A stretch of 64,000 nt of DNA from Seriola aureovittata (taxonomy: Eukaryota; Chordata; Actinopteri; Carangiformes; Carangidae), in assembly GCF_021018895.1 (NCBI RefSeq), contig NC_079373.1:26219876-26283875 (forward strand), in the 5' to 3' direction. The notes beneath the pieces are model-generated. The model was not told where the DNA came from, did not search any database, and saw only the letters and a list, made by a program, of their open reading frames with translations. Position numbers and translations under genes: made by a program. Of the stretch, positions 1-11,758 are shown piece after piece (the stretch's first letter is position 1; every line of letters starts with the position of its first letter).

Positions 1-2544
1 TTCTGCCCGGGCCCTGTTGATTTAGGTGATGGGAACCGGCCGCTCCGCGCTGCCTCCGACTTTGATGTTTCGCTTCCATTGTTGGGCCAGCCCCTGAATC
101 GCAGCCGGCCCATTGGGTTGGTTGGTTGGTTGGCAGCCATTGAACCTTTTGCGAAGATTAACTGTTATTACCGGCGTCTTTGTGCATCCGGGCCGCTCTC
201 TGCATACCAGCAGAGAAACAAAACGCCGCTCTCCAGCCTCTCCAGTGGAGGAGGCTTCAGAAAACAGCAGGTCCGATTCACTTTTATCTGCACACTGACG
301 AGAGTATAAGAGCACTAAGTGGTCTCTCAACTGACAACAAGTTCCTTTTTAGGAGAGAAGAGGTCCGATATGCACTGTATTAGCCCCGACCGCCGCACAC
401 ACACACACACATGTGCACACAATGGAAACACTTTCTATTTTGGGACAGACGAGGTCACAGATCACCTTAATAAAGAGGCAGGAATGTGTTGAGGCACTTC
501 TGCGTTCACTCCAAATATACGATCTCTGACTCCCCTCCGTACAGTCTCCTGCAGCACTAATGAGCTTTGCATTCAGCCGTTCATTCATGCAGCCCTGTTT
601 GTATTTGAAACACATGGTGAGTTACCCGCAGCCAACACACGTGACCTCTGACCCCTGCTGCACTCCACAACACGTCGTCATGAATGTTGGGGTTTTGAAT
701 CTGTTTGTGCCGCAGGAGAGAAACTGCAGCAGCTTGAAAGCGATTTTGTCAGTTTAGACCTGGAAAAGGTGACACATTAAATAACTCAATGAACATGAAC
801 CTGTTGGATTCTGACACAAGCTACGTCAAAGTGGCAATTAAAACACATTTTTGCACTCAGATGTCAGTTTATTAGGAACACCTACGTAAAACTAATGCAG
901 CAGTCCTGCAATAAATCCTCCTTCATGAAGGTTATTATGTTCAGTTATTCTGTGGTGCTGTTGAGTTGTATCACATTATATTGAGTGATGGCACCCTTAT
1001 TGATTTAAACTGCCAGAGTGTATATTCCTCCAACACCCTTTATTAGTTTGATACCAAAATCTTTAAAATTATGTACAGTATTTTAGTATTAAGATTTTTT
1101 TTTAATGAAACTGCCAGTCATGTTCCTTTGCCAACAGACGATTGTTTTTATGCACATTTTTAATTTGCGCATAAAAAAATGCCTGAGGGGAAACACAGAA
1201 AATTTAGAATAAATAAATAAAATATATTAAAAAGAACTTTTTGTATTAATGAAAACATGAAAACAAAAGAAAACAAAATGCAATAAAAACAGACTCGGAG
1301 AATGAATAACATCATCCATGAAGAGACATAAACATCAGATGTGTGCGGAGCGACGATGAGGAGACTATTCCTAATATTAATACATGAAACAAAGACAAAC
1401 ATCAGATTTACATCAAATGTTTCCCACATGATTTTCCGTCCTTTGAGCTTTGACTGGATCTCTGAATGACCTCATCTTCTTCCACAGTAACGGCAGCACC
1501 TGGAGAATCGGCTCCATCGTCATTATTCAGAAATTCTTTGGTTTATTTCTCTGATTTGAATCGACTTGAAAGGGTCAGTCGGCTCTGGTCATCTACATCT
1601 ACGCATAAAGTGGATTGAAGGTTTGACTAATAATCAAACTCCATCTGCTCCACTTGTGTTTGTCAAACATTTGTTCACTGCGACCGCAAACCTCCTAAAG
1701 CTAATTAGAATTGATCTGCGGTTACTTTTCCGTGTGTGACACAGAAACCTGTTTTACTGCTGAGGGCTCAGTTCACTTTCCCTTCTCCTCTGTCCGTTTC
1801 CCGTCCTGTTGCTGGTGAGATGAGCGAGGTTGAACTGAGTCATGCAGAGTGCGAGTGAGCTGTGATGTCACACAGGTGCAGGTGATGAAGGTTACCTCGA
1901 TCTCCGGCGGCTCAGGATCAACTCACAACACATGGCAGCGATTACTGAACCAGGAAGATGAAGCAGAATGAACCACCACAGCTGACTGTGATAAGCTGTC
2001 AGTCAAACACTGACTTTGGTTAAGTACCCCCCCCACCCTCTGATAAATTAACTCCAACTTCTTGTGGGAAAAAGAGAAAGAATGGTTGTTTTCCCAATTA
2101 TTTCAATACAGCCAGATCAGATTAAGAGCAACGGCACGACATTTAACTGAGGTAGTCTTCAAGTCTTCTTAAGTTCTGGTCATCATTTCTTCATCACTTC
2201 TTTAAGATTAGAGGATCTTTGTTGTCACGGTTACAATAATAACAACACGGTTACATTTGTCGAATGATGATGGATAAAAGAAACATCATAAACTGTTAGT
2301 TTCACATGGGAATCGAACACCGCTCTCCTGTGTGAAATCCTTGTGTTTTGTTGACCCATCTGTCCACTTTTGTCACTCTTTATATGACGTCACCAGACTT
2401 TTTCCTTCAGAGGACGCGGTGTAGCTGTTGAAGACCACGAAGGCCGAACCGAAATGCGATGGTCTGGTCTACGGAGGGTTTTCGCCCATGCCACTGCGTT
2501 GCAAACCGCGGCTCCCGTCGCCTGGAAACCTTGACAACATGTAA
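1..2544. other. Non-coding stretch, no gene recognised
   Basis: No open frame here has a recognisable domain or supported splice sites. Short low-complexity tracts are visible: a TTGG repeat near 115-134 and a CA repeat near 398-411. The GC content is higher in the first 350 bases and then falls to AT-rich sequence with poly-A/T runs around 1080-1300. It may be intergenic or an intron of a gene lying outside the window; the sequence does not decide this. Confidence 0.5.
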
Positions 2545-2917
2545 CTTAAAACCAGCCGTCAGGACTTCCTGAACTTTGTGATGTCACAACAAAGCAGCAA
2601 TCCCCCAAGCCCCGCCCACCTGGACCCACCATCCAAACCTTGCAGGATTTGGTTTCTCCGAGTGTTTTTACCTGAAATCTGCTATATTTTTATTGGATCA
2701 CTGAGAAACCAGTCAGCCATTCAGAAGGAGGCTCAGAGCCTCCTCTCTTCTGATTGGCTCACCGACCTGTTGTTACTAGAGCTCCAGAGAGAAGCCTGAG
2801 AGAGGAGATGTGAAACTACACTGAGATGGTTTTTGGTTCTTAAAACCACAAATATATCTTCTTATGGATCAACACTTCAAATAAAACACAGAAGAAGAAG
2901 AAAATATGGAGCTTTAA
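2545..2917 (+). mobile_element. Copy A of a 0.5-kb TTAA-flanked non-autonomous element (5' truncated)
   Basis: This is one of four clear copies in the window (others near 49188, 54222 and 62179). It lacks the first 140 or so bases of the full-length copy at 49188 and ends in GGAGCT followed by TTAA, the same terminus as that copy. The shared body includes an accidental open frame of about 75-90 codons that is not a protein I recognise. No transposase is encoded. It is probably a MITE-like DNA element; the superfamily is not identified. Confidence 0.75.
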
Positions 2918-4484
2918 CATTTTACTTTTGACTGAATTTGTCAAATAGGATTAATCCTCCACAATTATCGCAATATAGACATCACATTCTTTTACTCAAT
3001 TATGCATAAATTACACACATCTGATTTGGTAGGTTGTTCACGGTAATAGACATATGTCAGTTCCATGTTGTTTTGCTCCAGTATTGGATCAGGATCAGGA
3101 CTGGATTATTGATTGCTTGACAAATTATGTAACCATTGTTTTGAAGGACTTCACAGTCATCAATAACCTGAAATTGACACACATGCAGTTTGTCTCTTGA
3201 CCAGCAGAGGGAGACTGTGATCCCACGTCCTCCTGTGTGACAGATTTGGTTGTAAACGAGGCATGAACCCCCCCCCCCCCCCCCACCCCGCCCCTCCCCT
3301 CCCCAAACAGAACGATTTTTCAAAGCAGTGTTGGCTTTTTCTGAATAAACCTTCCCACTGGTGCAAAAGGAGCCGTTTGCTGGCGACTCTGAGCACAACA
3401 GAGCCACCTGACAGAGCGGCCAGCCAGCAGAAATTCACCTCAATGCCTTCAGAAAGCTGCTTTATGTGTGTCCTGCCTGCGAGCAAGGGAGGAGAGAGGA
3501 GAAAGGCCTTAGAGAAAAAAAGAGTCTTCAAAGTGCAACTCCGAGCTGTAACTCAGAGTTTCCTAGCAACATGCTCTGCAAGATGAAACCCAGAGTTTTG
3601 CCGAACTCTCTGGATCTACTTTTTCTCTCATTCAGAATTGTTTTATTGTCTTCTTTCTGAGGCTGAGTTTGGTTTTATTAGGTGAATACCAGAGTGTTTT
3701 TTTTTCTTGCACAAGTTCCCGTTAATGTCTGTAATCCCCTGAACTTCACATCCAGCCACACACACATTTCAACCTCAATGAATTTCCATCAGCAGCATTT
3801 GCATGTGTTGTTTTTTCACTGTAATCTCTCTCTCTGCCTCAGACCTGTTGAATCTTAAACTTCACCACCCGCCCTCCCCTCCGTTTACCCCTCCCCAAGA
3901 AAAGGCCAAGACAAAAGCATGAATGCATAATTAATATAGTGAAGCTGCATTTTTAATTGTTGCTGGTCTTCAAAGTTGCCCAAGGGCATTGTCTCTCAGT
4001 TCGGGCCGGCTGCTTCCGATGGCAGAGCTTCATTCAGGTCCTTTTTAGGGCCCGAGAGCTGCAGAAGCACCGGCAGACAACGGCTCCAAGCTCGCCTCTT
4101 TTCTCAGGGTGTCTGCCCGCACAATGGACTTCCATAGCCTGCACACAAAAGAGGCTGGCGCAAGAAAAAAAACACCCAAATTCAATGGCATTCCTCTCCA
4201 CAATACACTCTGAGAATATGTGCTTCTCCCTCTCTGCCTCACTCCCTCTCTCTCTCTCTCTTCTCTTTCAGCACAGGGTGATGTATCAGGATGATGTGCG
4301 AGGATCAGGAAGTGATAAATTCCTGCGTCAAAATGACACGAAGTCGTCGAGATATTTCCGTGGTGGGCCGACACATCAACAGACAGATCGACGGAGATTT
4401 CTTGGTGTTACGTTTACATTAAAGCTAATTCTTAATATGTACAGGAAACTCAAAATAGTGAATTTGTCCCTTAATAGGTTTTAA
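2918..4484. other. Non-coding; poly-C tract and possible conserved non-coding segment
   Basis: There is a C-rich run at about 3270-3304. An AT-rich homeodomain-like segment (TAATTA-type motifs near 3925-3960) is followed by GC-richer sequence to about 4140. It resembles conserved enhancers in base texture only; no alignment was possible. A CTCF-like 13-mer with one mismatch lies near 3201-3213. I found no coding exon. Confidence 0.3.
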
Positions 4485-4690
4485 CTGGGTCCCAATTCAG
4501 GGGCCGCATCCTTCGGAGGCTGCATTTGAAGACCGGTGCGTCACAGCGGCCCGACTGGACTGTCCCATTTCAAAGGCTCCTTCAAATGCGCCAACGTGTG
4601 GATCCTTCCTCCTTGTCATAACCTGGTGACTACATTACCCACAATGCAAGTCGACCATCAACAGTTCAGCCAGAGATTTGGGTGTGTTAT
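4485..4690. repeat. Probable dispersed MITE-like repeat
   Basis: The segment starts with GGTCCCAATTCAGGGGC and contains a GCATCCTTCGGAGGCTGC block. I recall these as a common dispersed family in teleost genomes, from memory and not from a search. It includes an ACTACATTACCCACAATGC-like stretch near 4630-4648, a ZNF143-type motif often carried by vertebrate repeats. A related motif in inverse orientation occurs near 52211-52232. The boundaries are approximate. Confidence 0.35.
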
Positions 4691-5039
4691 GCTAGTAGTG
4701 GCTAATGTATCCTGGAGCCTGCAGCAGTGTGTTTTTATAACTTTTCAAACTTGTATTATCTCAGTCTAAACCAACCGCGAACTTCAGGATCTCATCCAGA
4801 ATCTGGAACCATTAGTGTTCCACCACATTTTCCTTCTCTTACTCTGGACCCCCGATGAGCTGGGTCCTTAATAACGGTCGAATGAATGAATGAATTGTAG
4901 TCTTCAGACCCGACCCACGCTGAGGGATATCACTTGAGGACATTTATCAGACTTCACACGGCTCCCTCTGGCAGTGGTGGAAAGTAACAGTATATTTACA
5001 CTAAAGACCGACTTCCCCGCTAAACTTCTCAAATTGTTT

Positions 5040-5222
5040 CATATAAAAAGCAATAATCATAAAAAAACCAAACAGAAATAAAGATTAGAGACAAAAACAA
5101 TAACAATTTGTGTATCAGAACTTTGTTTTTTCTTTTTCCCTCTCTCCTTAATCATCTCATCACCCCTCCAACATTTCTGGCGACCCTTTGAAGGGGCTCA
5201 ACCCCAAGGTTGGTAACCACTG
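5040..5222 (-). mobile_element. hAT-like DNA transposon fragment
   Basis: On the minus strand the segment begins CAGTGGTTACCAACCTTGGG, a close match to the CAGTGGTTCCCAACCT-type terminus of many vertebrate hAT non-autonomous elements. It continues into the usual sequence about a ratio of GGGTCGCCAGAA-like bases. Only one terminus is present and no transposase is visible, so this is a truncated relic. Confidence 0.5.
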
Positions 5223-7200
5223 GGCTAAAATCAGCTCCACCTGCAACAGCAACAACATTAAAAAGCTGCTGAAGCATCGACGCATCAGTATTAACAATCT
5301 AATAATGTCATACTGCATTATGAGCACTTTTACTTTGATACTTTCAAGTACATTTTGCTGATAGCATTATTGTTGTTTTACTGAAGTAGGATTTTGAATG
5401 CAGGACTTTGACTTGTAAAGGATCCACACATGCAATCGTACTCTCCAAGACCAGGAAACAGACTTTGACTTGTAGAATTGGTGGAGTTCACCTTTAAATC
5501 AAATGTTGTCTAGTGTGGACTGAGTTTTTGTCGCCCAGATCGAAGGCGGGACCCCAGTGTGTGAACAGGTTGTTGTTTTCATCGTTATGGATCCATCACC
5601 ACACACAGCCTCCCTGCTGCTGGTCAGATGGGGTGATATTAGCTCCCCTATCACACCCTCTGCGTGAGGAGTTGCAATGGGTGAGGAGGGGTGAGTTGGG
5701 AGTCGTAGGTGGGTCGAGTTGGAGGGTGGGTAGGGGGGGTGGGGGTCGCTCCGCCATTGTCAGGGTGCACGTTGAGCCCCGTTGGCACGCCGGCTGGCCG
5801 CTTACCACCCCGAGGCTGCTGGGAGCCACAAAGGGCCGCGGCGGAGGGAGAGCCGAGCTGGGTGAACATCACCAACACCCACAGCCTAATCCTCCTGCCC
5901 CATACATCTGCGCCGGGCCCGTTTCAAAAGCCAGACCCCACCCCCCACCCCACCCCCCTTAAATCCTCCCTCCTCCGCATCATGCACCACCTCTTTTCTT
6001 TTCTCTCAGTGTTATTCTGCAGCAGGAGAAAGGACGAGCTTTTGTGGCGGCCCATAGTGTCACACAGACACAAGACCTGAGGCTGCCAGTCGTCAAATGG
6101 AAGCTCTCTCTGAGCCTTTCACAGCGCTCACTTTGCTCATGTCGACTCGGGGAAAGAGGGGGAAACTCTTATTTTAGCACGTGAAAAGGCTCCAGACGGG
6201 GACATGAAGGCAGGCTCTTCACATTGGACACAATTGACTTTGAAAGCCGACATTTCTCTGAGAGTAGTAGGGAGTGTTTGCCGGGATGTTGGCATCATGT
6301 TTTAATTGAATTTGACTGTCAGCGGGTCTCAAAGGGGCCCAAACAAGCTGTGTTTCACAAGATAAACTTATTATGGAAACACTCTTCTGGGATCCTGCTG
6401 AAGTAAACCAGGGACAAACATGAAAAAAAAAGGTCAAACGGCTTTTATACGCTGTTACAGTCGCTCCGGTTATTTCACACTTGTAGACAAATAAATGCAA
6501 ATGTAAAGAAATTATTTTAAGAGAAAGAAAGTGAGAACGGTTGTTGAACATATCAAACATGAATTAATGAAAACAACAAACGCACAAATAAGAATCTGCC
6601 AGTACCACCTGTGTCTTCACCCACAGGTTTCTAAAGGGTCATTTTGAGTCGTAGTAAATACTTACCTGAAATGGTTTGAGAGCAAAGTCGAATTTAACCA
6701 AAAAAAATCCTAAAAGTTAAAATATTTAAAAAAAAGTGTTTAATGTATTTTTTCATTATCATTATGTTTGTACATTGAGAAAGTTGTGTAATTTGATTTA
6801 GTTTAGTTAAAAATCTTAATTGTTTCCTATTTTGTCTCTGACGTCAGCTCTCAAGTAAAAGCATCAGATTCACAAACAGTTATGAAAAGTGATTAATTTA
6901 ATTAATTATCAAAATTGTAATATGGTTAACAGATTACATATACAGTATTCTGACTTTAACCTTTTACTTTTTTTTCTATATATTTTGTCCATGTGGCCGT
7001 AATCCTCCTCCGTAACAAATCGATGATATGAATCATGTGATATTTCCAGAAAATAGAAAAAACACTAAACACATAAGAGCTGATTACAACAAGAAGAAAA
7101 CCTGCAGCAGGTGGTCGACACTTCTCAGTAATTCATTTGTTTTATGAAAACCAAACCAAACCATCTGCCTGGTGTCTGAGTCTGGGTGTGATATCTAATG
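5223..7200. other. Non-coding; no gene recognised
   Basis: There is GC-rich sequence around 5600-5950 with long accidental open frames, but no domain or consistent splice structure. The segment at about 6190-6400 has balanced composition, unlike the AT-rich flanks, and could be a conserved non-coding element; that is a guess from texture. The remainder is AT-rich and I see nothing supportable in it. Confidence 0.4.
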
Positions 7201-7232
7201 TCATCTAATGAGGTGAATAAGTGGCAGCCGGA

Positions 7233-7245
7233 CGCCATCTAGTGG
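7233..7245 (-). promoter_or_regulatory. CTCF-like motif in a relic TRIM-unit flank
   Basis: On the minus strand this reads CCACTAGATGGCG, fitting the CTCF core CCASYAGRKGGCR at every position. The surrounding 100 bases are a diverged copy of the sequence found upstream of the TRIM genes, with the shared CACAAA-TGCAGCTGGAGG neighbour. Binding itself cannot be inferred from the motif alone. Confidence 0.5.
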
Positions 7246-7721
7246 AATCTATCACAAAGTGCAGCTGGAGGCCACACGAGGACAAGCTCCCGTTGAACAT
7301 CTGATACTGAAACATGTTACATGAATACATTTGTGAAGGGCTACACTTTTCCAAAAATGTCTGGAAACTCAAGCGATGATTATAAACCCTATGTTCGTCT
7401 GTTATGCAGCTCCACATTTCACTGAAGAGAGATTTGAAATGATTTTAAATTACTACTTTTGAAAACTCAAGGTCTTCTTGTGGTGCAGTGACAAAGGATT
7501 TCATCTACTTTTCTTTACTTTTTTTTCTTGATAAAGAGATGGTTTGAAAAGTAGAAGTGAAAGTGAAATTACAGGATAAACAGTGTGCTGTGATATTTTT
7601 TCTTTGTTGCACTGACCTTTTTTGTTATGTATGTTTGTTATGACTGTAAGTGGCTCCTATTGTAGAAACAAAGATCAGTAAAAGATTGTTTCGAGGGTGT
7701 AAATGGTCTAAGCTGTAGCAG

Positions 7722-7870
7722 CTCTCACTCTCTGAAGATCACCTCCTCCAAAACTTCTCATTATTGAACATTGCTCCCCCAGCAAGGACTGGACAGAGGC
7801 CAGCGTCTGTCCTCCATCATATGTGTTGATTGTAAGGAGTTTGAGTTTAGAAAGTGGTCTACATGTACTA
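7722..7870 (+). pseudogene. Eroded fragment of a btr-type TRIM coding exon
   Basis: Bases 7722-7840 match the end of the coiled coil and the linker of the intact TRIM genes nearby (the SVSEDHLHLIQSF and KDWTEVS region), with small deletions. A short piece near 7850-7870 matches the SPRY region encoding RWSTWT. The following sequence, near 7885-7930, matches the 3' flank of the TRIM at 10166. Most of the coding exon is gone, so this is the remains of an older array member, not a gene. Confidence 0.8.
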
Positions 7871-8319
7871 ATATAGTGGTAGTACTACCGTACACTATAT
7901 TTTTCTAATCCTCAACCCATCAGGGTCCAAAATGCTTTTTTTCAAATGTAGTAATTATATTTAAATCAATAAAACCCAGTGGAAGAACCTTTGATGGTTA
8001 TACGTCAGTTGAGGCCTAAATTCAGATTCTTAGAAACATACATTTTCATGTATCTTCACGCTTTTTGAGTTAATTAAAGGTTCTTCTGATGTAATTATAT
8101 CACTCTGGGCACATGTAATATCTTCCAGTTGTTCTGTTCTTCTGTCTGTTTTTACTGACTCCTCTTCGATGTAACTGCAGCCTCGTCATCTAATGTCAGA
8201 TTATATGCGGTGTAAGATGATTTAATGTAATGTAAAGTTCTAGTTTTTGTTCAGTTGTGTTTCAGCAGGTGATTTGAAAACTAAACCAGTGTTTGCAGAG
8301 AATAAGTGACAGCTGAGGA

Positions 8320-8332
8320 CGCCCTCTAGTGG
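8320..8332 (-). promoter_or_regulatory. CTCF-like motif upstream of TRIM 1
   Basis: The minus strand reads CCACTAGAGGGCG, a full match to CCASYAGRKGGCR. It lies in a conserved flank about 550 bases upstream of the interferon-type element of the first TRIM unit, and recurs at equivalent places in other units. Confidence 0.55.
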
Positions 8333-8863
8333 AGTTTCTCACAAACTGCAGCTGGAGGTCACACGAGGACACGCTGTGTATAAATAGAAAAAAATGCAGA
8401 GTCATAACTACATATCAGACAGTTAATAAACAGAGTTTTAATGCAGTGATTTTGATGTTTGCTGCTTTTTTTCTGTTTCAACTTTGAAAATGTAACAAAT
8501 ATAGTGAATGTAAATGTCACCAATAAAAAAAACATGATTCCAGTGAAGTCTTTGATCTTTTCAGTTCTTTCTCAGTGGAGGGGTCAGAGTCAGATTTAAA
8601 GCTTTCTGCCTTTCTAAAGAGGGTGTTGGAGTCTGTTGATAAAAAGATAAAGTTGTTTTATTTCTTTATTTTCTTATGTTGTTGGTTCATAGTTGTATGT
8701 TCTACAGACTGTATCAGACTCATATTGCAGACATAAAGATCAGTAAAAAGTAAATATTCACCAAGTTTCAAAGATTAAGAGTCAATAAAAGCTCTCATAC
8801 AGAGCTGCACTGAGAGGCGGAGCAACACTGAAATATGAGGAGAGTTTCGACATTTCAATCCAG

Positions 8864-8881
8864 GAAATGAAAGTGAAAGTT
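8864..8881 (+). promoter_or_regulatory. ISRE / IRF-binding element of TRIM 1
   Basis: The sequence GAAATGAAAGTGAAAGTT contains GAAAGTGAAAGT, a direct GAAANNGAAA repeat as bound by IRF family factors and ISGF3. It sits about 110 bases before the splice donor of the non-coding first exon. A variant TATA-like ATAAAAG lies at 8785-8791. The placement suggests interferon-inducible transcription, as is known for many fish TRIMs; the exact start site is not determined. Confidence 0.7.
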
Positions 8882-8894
8882 AGACTGAGCGACA

Positions 8895-8990
8895 GCTGCA
8901 GTCGACACAAGTCTGTTTTCTCTGAAGGAAAACTAAACTGAGTCCATCAGGTTTTTCTCAACAAAACAGCAGAGTCGGATCCAAACACTG
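8895..8990 (+). other. Non-coding first exon of TRIM 1
   Basis: The exon ends at an AACACTG|GTGAGT donor after 8990. The same exon and donor occur in the other four units (donors after 13577, 18025, 22121 and 27194). The coding exon begins after a polypyrimidine-CAG acceptor ending at 10156, so the intron is about 1.17 kb. The 5' boundary is approximate, placed just after the ISRE. Confidence 0.6.
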
Positions 8991-9127
8991 GTGAGTACAG
9001 CTGATGAGATTTATTGTGCTTCAACTACTATTGACACAAACCTTAAAAGTTCCCACCCAAGGCCGAAACCAGGAGTCATTTTAAACTGAATCGGTGCATG
9101 GGTGGGGTTGTGGAGGGAAACTGAGAC

Positions 9128-9260
9128 AATTCCCTCTTTTCTTATCCAGATTTCAACTTTCTGTTTCTCTGTTCTCTGTCTCATCGTCCTCTCTCTGTAC
9201 CTGCTCTTCCTCCTCTTTGTCAAAGCTGAATCCCTGATTTCACCTATGGTTGGAAAAATA
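9128..9260 (+). other. Conserved hydrophobic open segment in TRIM 1 intron 1
   Basis: After a CTTATCCAG acceptor-like site, this stretch reads as a hydrophobic run (SVLCLIVLSLYLLFLLFV) resembling a membrane segment. Near-identical sequence occurs at about 13735-13846 and 22278-22390, and a shortened version at 29271-29350. It could be a decayed or alternative exon. It could equally be a CT-rich intron tract that happens to read as leucines. No function is assigned. Confidence 0.3.
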
Positions 9261-10165
9261 GTCTCAAACTCACAGGAGCTCAGTGTCTGTGAAGATCCTC
9301 AGTGATCCAGGTGGTGATATTTCTGAGGCTCTGCTCAGACCTGCATTAACATGTGTCTTCAGTGATTCAGTAAAATATTTTCAGTTCATTATGAAACTGT
9401 GGCGGGACGAATGAGACTGTGGCAGAGGACGTCAGTAGAGTGGGCGGTCCTTTAATGTTGCCCAGGATGCATTTGTGTCCACACTGCTAAAAGCATGTGA
9501 CACGTGGCCCAGACCTCCTCCGAATGTGGTCTGACTGATCGGATCTCAAATGCGTCAATGCATCCAACCAGGTGCTTGTCTCCCCCTCCATTATTTAGAG
9601 TAGGTGATAATGCAATAAGTACATTACCTGCTCAAAATCTTTTACCAATAGCATGAAGGGGATATTCATGTCTGTCCTCAGTCCCTTCTCTTCTTTCAGT
9701 GCTCTCCACTGAGGAAAAGCCACACCAATGGTGACCCAGGTTTGTCCTCGCTGTCGACCTCTTTCTTTTTCAGACTGTAATCCTTCCTCTGAACGTAGTT
9801 TAATTTTTATGTCGAGCATCAGGAACTTTTGTTGGACGCTTCCTGTTTTCAGTCATACTCCTCATTGCTGTAGACTACTTCCTCTCTGTTGCAATGGTTG
9901 CTCTTATTTTCATTGCTGGTTGACATAAAATGCATCTCTACCAGTAAAGGTACACTACCAATCTGTGTATTTCATTGACATGTGCCCTTTGTGTTTGCAT
10001 TGTGCCATTTTCTCAGTACATTTAGTTCTCAGTTGTGTGAACAAAAAATTCAGGATAAAGCTGCTTCCACTAATTACAGTTTGATATAATTAATCAAATT
10101 ATCTAAAGATCTCAGATTACAACTTTATTTATTTTTTGTTCACATTGTGTTCACAGTGTGTTGAC

Positions 10166-11758
10166 ATGTCTGCTGCCAGCTGTCTGCTGACTGAGGATCA
10201 GTTTCTGTGCTCCATCTGTCTGGATGTGTTCACTGATCCAGTCACCTCACCATGTGGACACAACTTCTGTAACAAATGCATCACTGGACACTGGGATGTT
10301 AATGTCCAGTGCCAGTGTCCCATCTGTAAACGACGTTACAACACAAGACCTGAGCTGCATGTAAACACTTTCATCTCTGAGATGGCTGCTCAGTTCAGAC
10401 AGTCAGTTCAACAGAAAACCAGCAGCAGCAGCTCAGAGCAACAAGCTGCCAAACCAGGAGAAGTTCCCTGTGACGTCTGCACTGGAACCAAACTGAAGGC
10501 CCTGAAGTCCTGCCTGGTTTGTCTGGTCTCCTACTGTGAGACTCACCTGGAGCCTCATCTGACAGTGTCAGGCCTGAAAAGACATCAGCTGATCGACCCT
10601 GTGGAAAACCTGGAAGGCAGAGTGTGTACGAATCATGATAAACTGCTGGAGCTGTTCTGTAAGACCGACCAGATGTGTGTCTGCACGCTTTGCACCTATT
10701 CAGACCACAAGGCTCATGATGTTGTTCCTCTGAAAGAAGAATATGAAGGAAAGAAGGCTGAGCTGAAGGAGACAGAGGCTGAAATTCAGCAGATGATCCA
10801 GAAGAGACGACTGAAGCTTCAGGAGATCAAACGCTCAGTGGAGCTCAGTAAAGAACGAGCAGACAGAGAAACAGCAGAAGGTGTTCAGGTCTTCACTGCT
10901 CTGAAGGAGTCTGTTGAGAGAGGCCAGGCTGAATTCATCAGGACGATCAAAGAGAAGCAGAGAACAACAGAGAAACAGGCTGAAGACTTCATCAAAGAGC
11001 TGGAGCAGGAAATCTCTGAGCTGAAGAAGAGAAGCAGTGAGGTGGAGCAGCTCTCAGTCTCTGAAGATCACCTCCACCTGATCCAAAGCTTCTCATCCCT
11101 GAACACTGCTCCACCCACCAAGGACTGGACAGAGGTCAGTGTTAGTTCTCCATCACATGAGGGGACTGTGGTGAGAGCTGTGATTCAGCTGGAGCAGACG
11201 CTCAGTAAACAGACAAAGAACATTTTTGAGACTGAGCTGAAGAGGGTCCAGCAGTATGCAGTGGACGTGTTACTGGATCCTGATATAGTCCATCCCAAAC
11301 CCACCCAGTCTAATCCTAGACAAAAGGTAAATGAGCGTTATGTCTGTAGATGTGTCTTATCAAAGCAGGGTTTCACTTCCGGAATATTTTACTTTGAGGT
11401 TCAGGTTAGCAGGTGGTCTACATGGACTTTAGGAGTGACCACAGAGTCCAACGTGAAGGGACGAATCACACTGAGCCCCAAGAATGGTTTCTGGACTGTA
11501 TGTTTGAAGCGGCGAGGATGGTACTTTGCTCCTGCTGAACCATCTGTCCTTCTCCCTCTGAAGTCTCAGCCTGAGAAGGTGGGGGTGTTTGTGGATTATG
11601 AGGAGGGTCTGGTCTCCTTTCATGATGTTGATACTGCAGCTCTTATCTACTCTTTTACTGGCTGTTCCTTCACTGACAAACTCCACCCATTTTTCAGTCC
11701 CTGCCTGAATGATGGTGTTGCGATCCACACCAGGGACATCGAGTGTCAAATAACGTGA
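10166..11758 (+). CDS. TRIM 1: btr/TRIM39-like RING-B-box-coiled coil-SPRY E3 ligase
   Basis: This single coding exon gives 530 residues. The start is the ATG nine bases after the splice acceptor at 10156; upstream in-frame codons are intronic. The RING is complete (C15, C18, C30, H32, C35, C38, C51, C54). A B-box-1-like Cys/His cluster spans about 102-140, and B-box 2 about 154-184, with C154 and H157 present. A coiled coil follows at about 190-300 and a PRY/SPRY domain from about 355 to the end, with LDPD, LSPKNGFW and VDYEEG motifs. The family ligates ubiquitin, and the SPRY domain selects targets, often in antiviral signalling. The specific target is unknown. The tail ends AIHTRDIECQIT. 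It is the first intact member of the array. Confidence 0.93.
   Translation: MSAASCLLTEDQFLCSICLDVFTDPVTSPCGHNFCNKCITGHWDVNVQCQCPICKRRYNTRPELHVNTFISEMAAQFRQSVQQKTSSSSSEQQAAKPGEVPCDVCTGTKLKALKSCLVCLVSYCETHLEPHLTVSGLKRHQLIDPVENLEGRVCTNHDKLLELFCKTDQMCVCTLCTYSDHKAHDVVPLKEEYEGKKAELKETEAEIQQMIQKRRLKLQEIKRSVELSKERADRETAEGVQVFTALKESVERGQAEFIRTIKEKQRTTEKQAEDFIKELEQEISELKKRSSEVEQLSVSEDHLHLIQSFSSLNTAPPTKDWTEVSVSSPSHEGTVVRAVIQLEQTLSKQTKNIFETELKRVQQYAVDVLLDPDIVHPKPTQSNPRQKVNERYVCRCVLSKQGFTSGIFYFEVQVSRWSTWTLGVTTESNVKGRITLSPKNGFWTVCLKRRGWYFAPAEPSVLLPLKSQPEKVGVFVDYEEGLVSFHDVDTAALIYSFTGCSFTDKLHPFFSPCLNDGVAIHTRDIECQIT

Noticed and set aside
5513..6080. Overlapping open frames in GC-rich DNA
   Set aside because: No homology, no splice support, and frames are open on both strands as expected from composition.
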